From assembly GCA_964035575.1 (NCBI GenBank), contig OZ037850.1, positions 1,136,501 to 1,200,500 of the forward strand: a stretch of DNA of 64,000 bases, read 5' to 3'. This stretch comes from Rhynchopus sp. YZ270_cl-10 (Eukaryota; Euglenozoa; Diplonemea; Diplonemida; Diplonemidae). The notes below the pieces were generated by a model that saw only the letters and a list, made by a program, of their open reading frames with translations, had not been told where the DNA came from and did no database searches. The number at the start of each line of letters is the position of its first letter. Within the stretch, counting starts at the first letter, position 1. Shown piece by piece: positions 59,950 to 64,000 of the stretch. Both the position numbers and the translations under genes were made by a program.

Positions 59950-61635
59950 ATGCCGAAGCGACACGCAGACAGCACACAGGACGAGAACCCACGAAAGAGA
60001 AGACAGCGTTCTGTATACGAGGTATTGGTGGAGGCTGCCAAGAACGGAGACACGACTGCCGTGCGGGCGGTCCTTGAGAAGCTTCCCCCATACAGCAAGC
60101 CATATATCTTCGATGCTGCGCTCGAGACGTGCAAAGGGAACCACGATGAGTGCCTTGCACTGCTTCTTCTGTATGTTGAGACAACGCAGGTGGGCTTTGG
60201 GAGGCTGCTGAGTGAGTGTGTCCACGGAGACCACGTTGCGTGCACGGAGGTCCTCTTGCAGCATTGGAAGTCCGTCTGCAACAACGCGGCCTTTGTACCG
60301 CATGAGCCCAAGCACGCCAGAATGGAGGCAATGATTTCCTGTCCGGCGATGTGGGAAGACCCTGCAGTGTGTCACCTCCTCATTGATGCTGGGGCAGACG
60401 TCGAGACAAAGGATGAGAGGGGACGTTCGCCTCTGCACTATGCTTGTGATTCTGGAGCACTCGACGTTGTGAAGATGTTGGTTGAAGCAGGTGCAGGAGT
60501 GCGTGCCACATACGAGGAAGGAGTCACTTGTCTTCAGGATGCGGCTAATGGTGGACACACCGAGACTGTGCGCTATCTTGTGGGCTTGCCAGAGGTGGAT
60601 GTGAACCACCGAGATGGTGACAACTACACTGCGTTGCACTATGCGTCGGGTGAGGGAGACGCAGACGTGGTGCAGTTGCTGCTTGATGCAGGGGCAGACA
60701 TCGAGATGAAGAACAATGATGGGCGTTCACCTCTGCACTCTGTTTGCGAATCTGGAGCACTCGATGTTGTGAAGATGTTGGTTGAAGCAGGTGCAGGAGT
60801 GCGTGCCACAGACAACCAAGGGGATACGTGTCTTACCCTTGCGTCGTATTTTGGACACACCAAGACAGTGCGCTATCTTGTGGGCTTGCCAGAGGTCGAA
60901 GTTAACCACCGAGACGGTGACAACAAGATTGCGTTGCACTGCGCAGCGCAGGAAAATCACGCAGACGTTGCGAAGTTGCTTATTGGTGCAGGGTCAGACA
61001 TCGACGTAAAGAGTAGCGACGGAAGTTTTCCTATACATCTCGCTTGCAGTTCAGGAGCACTCGGCGTTGTGAAGATGTTGGCCAGAGTCGGTGCTGGAGT
61101 GTGTGCCACAGACAACGAAGGAAGCACGTGTCTTACCCTTGCGACGTATTTTGGACAGACCCAGACTGTGCGCTATCTTGTGGGCTTGCCAGAGGTCGAA
61201 GTTAACCACCGAGACACTGACAACAACACTGCACTGCACTGTGCGGTGGAGCAAAAACACACAGGCATTGCGCAGTTGCTGATTGATGCAGGGGCAGACA
61301 TCGAGACAAAGGATAATCAGGGACGTTCACCTCTGCACTCTGCTTGCGATACTGGATCACTCGACATTGTGAAGATGTTGGTTGAAGCAGGTGCAGGAGT
61401 GCGTGCCACAGACAACGATGGAAGCACGTGTCTTACCCTTGCAGCGGAATGTGGACACACCGAGATTGTGCGCTATTTTGTGGGCTTGCCAGAGGTGGAT
61501 GTGAACCACCGAGACGGTGACAACGACACTGCGTTGTACTTAGCGGGGCAGGAAAATCACACAGATATTGCACAGTTGCTGATTGATGCAGGGGCAGACA
61601 TGGACACAGAGAATACTGACGGGCGTTCTCCTTGA
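59950..61635 (+). CDS. ankyrin-repeat protein, copy 2
   Basis: 561 residues, a tandem duplicate of the gene at 57633, very similar along its length. The head MPKRHADSTQDENPRKRRQ is identical. Differences cluster at about residues 45-60 and 105-115, and some repeats carry the same variants as other repeats within the copy (for example LPEVEV against LPEVDV), suggesting gene conversion between units. It has the same 300-bp higher-order unit. It ends ...GADMDTENTDGRSP, stopping inside what would be the next ankyrin repeat. The function is unknown. A basic head plus ankyrin stack suggests a nuclear or cytosolic binding protein. Recent amplification resembles fast-evolving ankyrin families in protists. 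Confidence 0.9.
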   Translation: MPKRHADSTQDENPRKRRQRSVYEVLVEAAKNGDTTAVRAVLEKLPPYSKPYIFDAALETCKGNHDECLALLLLYVETTQVGFGRLLSECVHGDHVACTEVLLQHWKSVCNNAAFVPHEPKHARMEAMISCPAMWEDPAVCHLLIDAGADVETKDERGRSPLHYACDSGALDVVKMLVEAGAGVRATYEEGVTCLQDAANGGHTETVRYLVGLPEVDVNHRDGDNYTALHYASGEGDADVVQLLLDAGADIEMKNNDGRSPLHSVCESGALDVVKMLVEAGAGVRATDNQGDTCLTLASYFGHTKTVRYLVGLPEVEVNHRDGDNKIALHCAAQENHADVAKLLIGAGSDIDVKSSDGSFPIHLACSSGALGVVKMLARVGAGVCATDNEGSTCLTLATYFGQTQTVRYLVGLPEVEVNHRDTDNNTALHCAVEQKHTGIAQLLIDAGADIETKDNQGRSPLHSACDTGSLDIVKMLVEAGAGVRATDNDGSTCLTLAAECGHTEIVRYFVGLPEVDVNHRDGDNDTALYLAGQENHTDIAQLLIDAGADMDTENTDGRSP

Positions 61636-61879
61636 GCTGAAGAATGGTTTCCTTTTTTTTTTGATCTTTTTCAGCTGGCTATCGGGGTGTTCCTCCGAGC
61701 CATTTCTATTTCCCCACCCCCCAAATATTACCCCGAGATATTTTGGCTGGAAAAAAGACCCCCTTTTAAAGAGATGGCACTGGGAGATTTGGGCAAGAAA
61801 GGGGAGAGAGCGGGAGGGGGGAAAAACACCCTTGTTGATGGGCTTTGACCCTGTCGCCTGGGCTTTGGTTTTTTTGGCG

Positions 61880-61927
61880 GAAGGTGACTGCGAATTGCAA
61901 GGCTTAGGATCATCTTACAAACTTTTT
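61880..61927 (+). repeat. family-A repeat
   Basis: AAGGTGACTGCGAATTGCAAG, GCTTAGGATCATCTTACAAAC (in pieces), T tail. The left arm is eroded. It abuts the 175-bp direct repeat. Confidence 0.75.
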
Positions 61928-62102
61928 CTTCCTTTTTGTTTTGTTTTGTTTTTGAGAACATTTTTGTTGATCCCCATATCAGCAGAAATCTGAAATTGGG
62001 AATACTTTTTCAGTTTTTTATCTCAGAAAATGACAAGTTGATATTTTTTATCTTTTTTATAGGAATTGAACGTTTCGAAACCGCGCTTTCAAAAGACATA
62101 AA
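61928..62102. repeat. 175-bp direct repeat, copy 1
   Basis: From CTTCCTTTTTGTTTTGTTTT to GCTTTCAAAAGACATAAA. It is nearly identical to 62671-62846; the main difference is TTTTTTATAGG against GTCCAACACCGG before AATTGAACG. Confidence 0.96.
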
Positions 62103-62670
62103 CGTTCGGTCCTGGGCTGTACCTTAAATTGCATCCGCGGGTCCGTTCCTCCAGAAACTCTATGAAGGTGTTGACCGCTCGAACCGATGTCTCCTACCTG
62201 AGAGATTACAAAACAGGAGGCGAGGAGGGGTATGCGGGGCGTTTTTGTGCCTTCAGGGTCTTTTTGTTTTTCAGCAACCCTGCCTCTCCTATATCACCAG
62301 TGCATAGCCTTTGTCTTTCTGTTGGGGTATGCGGGACTTCCCCTAGTCCTCAGGGTCTAAACGCCCCTGCCCTCTTTTAAGCAAGTTCACCCTGGCAGGG
62401 TATATAAATGCTGGGTCAGGCTGGCCCCCCTATGCTATGATGGGTGCTCGCACCCGGAGCATAAATGGCCCCAGAGTCGCTCTGCGGAGTCTCTCTGCCA
62501 CCGGCTGTCGAGCGGTTGTGAACCGCCCTCGTTCTCATACGGTACGGGCCAGTCATTAGGTTTCCTTTTTACATCTTCTGTTGTTGGCCGCAGGGTACTT
62601 GTGCTTTCATCCGGATGGCTGGCATCGTACGTGGGTCAGTCGGAGGTGCCTGCATTAATAACTTCACTTT
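62103..62670. other. spacer with inverted pairs, a strong hairpin and a family-F repeat
   Basis: 62174-62182 (ACCGCTCGA) and 62508-62516 (TCGAGCGGT) bracket GC-rich sequence. Inside, TATGCTATGATGGGTG, CTCG, CACCCGGAGCATA (about 62433-62465) folds into a hairpin with an 11-bp stem. TATATAAA occurs at 62401. 62521-62548 shares GAACCGCC...CGTTCTC..ACGGTACGG with 27518-27545. 62559-62670 is a family-F copy (GGTTTCCTTTTTACATCTTC, GTGGGTCAGTCGGAGGTGCC). Confidence 0.55.
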
Positions 62671-62846
62671 CTTCCTTTTTGTTTTGTTTTGTTTTTGAGA
62701 ACATTTTTGTTGATCCCCATATCAGCAGAAATCTGAAATTGGGAATACTTTTTCAGTTTTTTATCTCAGAAAATGACAAGTTGATATTTTTTATCGTCCA
62801 ACACCGGAATTGAACGTTTCGAAACCGCGCTTTCAAAAGACATAAA
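62671..62846. repeat. 175-bp direct repeat, copy 2
   Basis: See 61928-62102. This copy ends 11 bp before an ankyrin-type start fragment. Confidence 0.96.
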
Positions 62847-62856
62847 AATCTCAAAA

Positions 62857-62884
62857 ATGCCGAAGCGACACAAAGACAGCACTC
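62857..62884 (+). pseudogene. fragment of an ankyrin-gene start
   Basis: ATGCCGAAGCGACAC, AAAGACAGCAC matches the first ~28 bp of the two ankyrin genes (MPKRHKDST against MPKRHADST). It is open and in frame with the peroxidase start 144 bp downstream, but the pyrimidine tract and CACACAG at 62960 lie between, so it is probably not part of the peroxidase mRNA. Confidence 0.7.
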
Positions 62885-63000
62885 TTGCATTTCCTTCAAG
62901 TTTAACTAGGCGTGATTCTAAATCCCACCAGAATCCTCAAGCCAACCCCACCACACACAGAGGCGTTTTCGCACACATCCTACACAAAAACCAGATCAGA

Positions 63001-64000
63001 ATGCGCACTGTATGCATGCTGGCGTTGCTCGTGTTCGGGACAAGCTTCGTGACAACGGCCGAGGGGCAACGTCGTGGGGGAAGAGGTGGGGGTGGAGGTG
63101 GACGCGGGGGGCGTGGCAGAACGCCAACACCACCAACACCACCTGCTCCAGTACCCGTCCCACCTGTGCCAGTCCCACCTGCGCCGGTTCCCGTGCCGCC
63201 AACCCCACCCGCACCGACAGATGGTGGGTTCGGGAACGCACGGACGACACCCGGGCAAGGCATTGAGGCAGGCGTGCGTGCACAGTACCTCCCAGTGGTG
63301 TCGACAATTGTGGGTGTGATTGAGAGCCAGGCACCGTCGTTCCGCCCGCTGCTGGTGCGTCTGGCGTGGCACTCGCTGGCACACTTTGACTCGACAGACC
63401 GCCCGATTGGAGGTGGGAACGGGGGGTGCCTGCGGACAGACCCTGAGCTGGGGCTTGGGGAGAACATTGGGCTGGACGTGGCGACCCGCGCACTGGAGGC
63501 CGTGAAGTCTGCTCACCCGTTTGTGAGCTACGCAGACCTGTACTCGCTGTCGGGGAACACGGCGCTCGAGTACATGGGGAGCCCGACGCTGTTCTTCCGT
63601 GCCGGACGCACCGACTTTGGGAACCCTGCTGCACAGTGTGTGAACGACAACGACAGAATGCCGACAAAGCACTTCAACAACGACAACTTCCCGCACCTCG
63701 ACACGCTTGACTACTTCTTCGACAAGTTTGGTGAGCTTGGGATTTCGCTCGACTCTGACGCGAACGCCCTGGAGAAGATGGTGAGTCTGATGGGCGGGCA
63801 CAACATGGGTGCGATGCACCTGGACGTGAGCGGGAACGAGGGACAGTGGACGACGAACAACCTTGTGTTCGGGACGGAGTACTTTGCGAACCTCGACCAG
63901 GGAGCCTGGGGCAGGAACACTGCCGAGGAGGGGCGCACAGACCTGCAGTACCGCGGTGGGCCTGGACGTCGCTCTGTGATGCTTCCGATTGACATGGTGA
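63001..64000 (+). CDS. secreted class I haem peroxidase (cytochrome c/ascorbate-type), 3' end beyond window
   Basis: At least 333 residues, open at the window edge. MRTVCMLALLVFGTSFVTTA is a signal peptide. RRGGRGGGGGGRGGRGR and a Pro-Val/Pro-Thr linker follow. The peroxidase domain starts at about 85. RLVRLAWHSLAHFD-type motif (seen as LVRLAWHSLAHFD) gives the distal Arg, Trp and His. YADLYSLSGNTALEYMGSP and FRAGRTDFGN are family blocks. MVSLMGGHNMGAMHLDVSG, then NEGQWTTNNLVF has the proximal His and the Trp equivalent of the cytochrome c peroxidase radical site. Class I enzymes reduce H2O2 with cytochrome c or ascorbate. A signal peptide plus Gly/Arg and Pro linkers is unusual for this class, so an endomembrane or external location is likely. 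The start is 40 nt after CACACAG at 62960. Confidence 0.92.
   Translation, partial: MRTVCMLALLVFGTSFVTTAEGQRRGGRGGGGGGRGGRGRTPTPPTPPAPVPVPPVPVPPAPVPVPPTPPAPTDGGFGNARTTPGQGIEAGVRAQYLPVVSTIVGVIESQAPSFRPLLVRLAWHSLAHFDSTDRPIGGGNGGCLRTDPELGLGENIGLDVATRALEAVKSAHPFVSYADLYSLSGNTALEYMGSPTLFFRAGRTDFGNPAAQCVNDNDRMPTKHFNNDNFPHLDTLDYFFDKFGELGISLDSDANALEKMVSLMGGHNMGAMHLDVSGNEGQWTTNNLVFGTEYFANLDQGAWGRNTAEEGRTDLQYRGGPGRRSVMLPIDMV

Noticed and set aside
62980-63819. Long minus-strand frames over the peroxidase
   Set aside because: Shadows of the GC-rich peroxidase coding sequence; they show no domain and no acceptor or start context.

Overview
The window is nuclear DNA of a protist. Protein-coding genes carry short GT-AG introns: 14 are supported here, all starting GTA and ending CAG, 43 to about 430 nt long. 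They encode plainly eukaryotic proteins (U1 snRNP C, NBP35, calpain, PLGRKT-like, Stm1/SERBP1-like, an SR/RGG protein). All 18 genes I can support lie on the + strand. Almost every start codon sits 11 to about 70 nt after a pyrimidine-rich or C/A-rich stretch ending in AG. One-strand packing plus an acceptor-like AG before each gene resembles Euglenozoa, which use polycistronic transcription and spliced-leader trans-splicing. The class I (cytochrome c/ascorbate-type) peroxidase and the conventional introns would fit a diplonemid-like organism. This assignment is inference, not proof.

Layout. 1-2.5 kb: a 9-bp satellite, a coding-like remnant and a TA-flanked inverted-repeat element. 2.5-5.4 kb: a protein with a possible RIIa/Dpy-30 segment and an Stm1/SERBP1-like protein. 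5.4-6.6 kb: a decayed hAT-like transposase fragment on the minus strand. 6.6-12.1 kb: a large membrane-bound GAF-GAF hybrid histidine kinase. 12.7-14.7 kb: two small secreted I9-type inhibitor paralogues. 15.7-16.7 kb: an SR/RGG protein. 18.3-19.0 kb: a non-autonomous hAT element with a perfect 8-bp target duplication. 20.6-21.6 kb: a leucine-rich repeat protein. 21.7-33.3 kb: a gene desert with a 270-bp tandem array and dozens of short repeats. 33.3-36.9 kb: NBP35 and a zinc-ribbon/C1/EF-hand protein. 37.3-39.0 kb: a 1.65-kb inverted-repeat element with a ~100-bp-arm palindrome inside. 41.0-47.1 kb: U1-C, 3-hydroxyisobutyrate dehydrogenase and a calpain-like protease. 48.5-55.1 kb: cytochrome b561, PLGRKT-like and a type I membrane protein. 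57.6-61.6 kb: two near-identical ankyrin-repeat genes. 63.0 kb to the end: a secreted class I peroxidase cut by the window edge.

The most unusual content is between the genes. At least six families of short (about 30-100 bp) dispersed repeats recur from 11 kb to 62 kb. Every copy of the main families that I found has the same orientation as the genes. The best-populated family has about 28 copies and folds as a hairpin whose two arms often change together. Beside them are true inverted-repeat mobile elements of at least eight kinds. The genes do not form an obvious pathway. Shared themes are RNA metabolism (U1-C, SR/RGG, Stm1-like), cytosolic Fe-S assembly (NBP35), mitochondrial valine breakdown, redox (b561, peroxidase) and signalling (histidine kinase, EF-hand/C1 protein, calpain).
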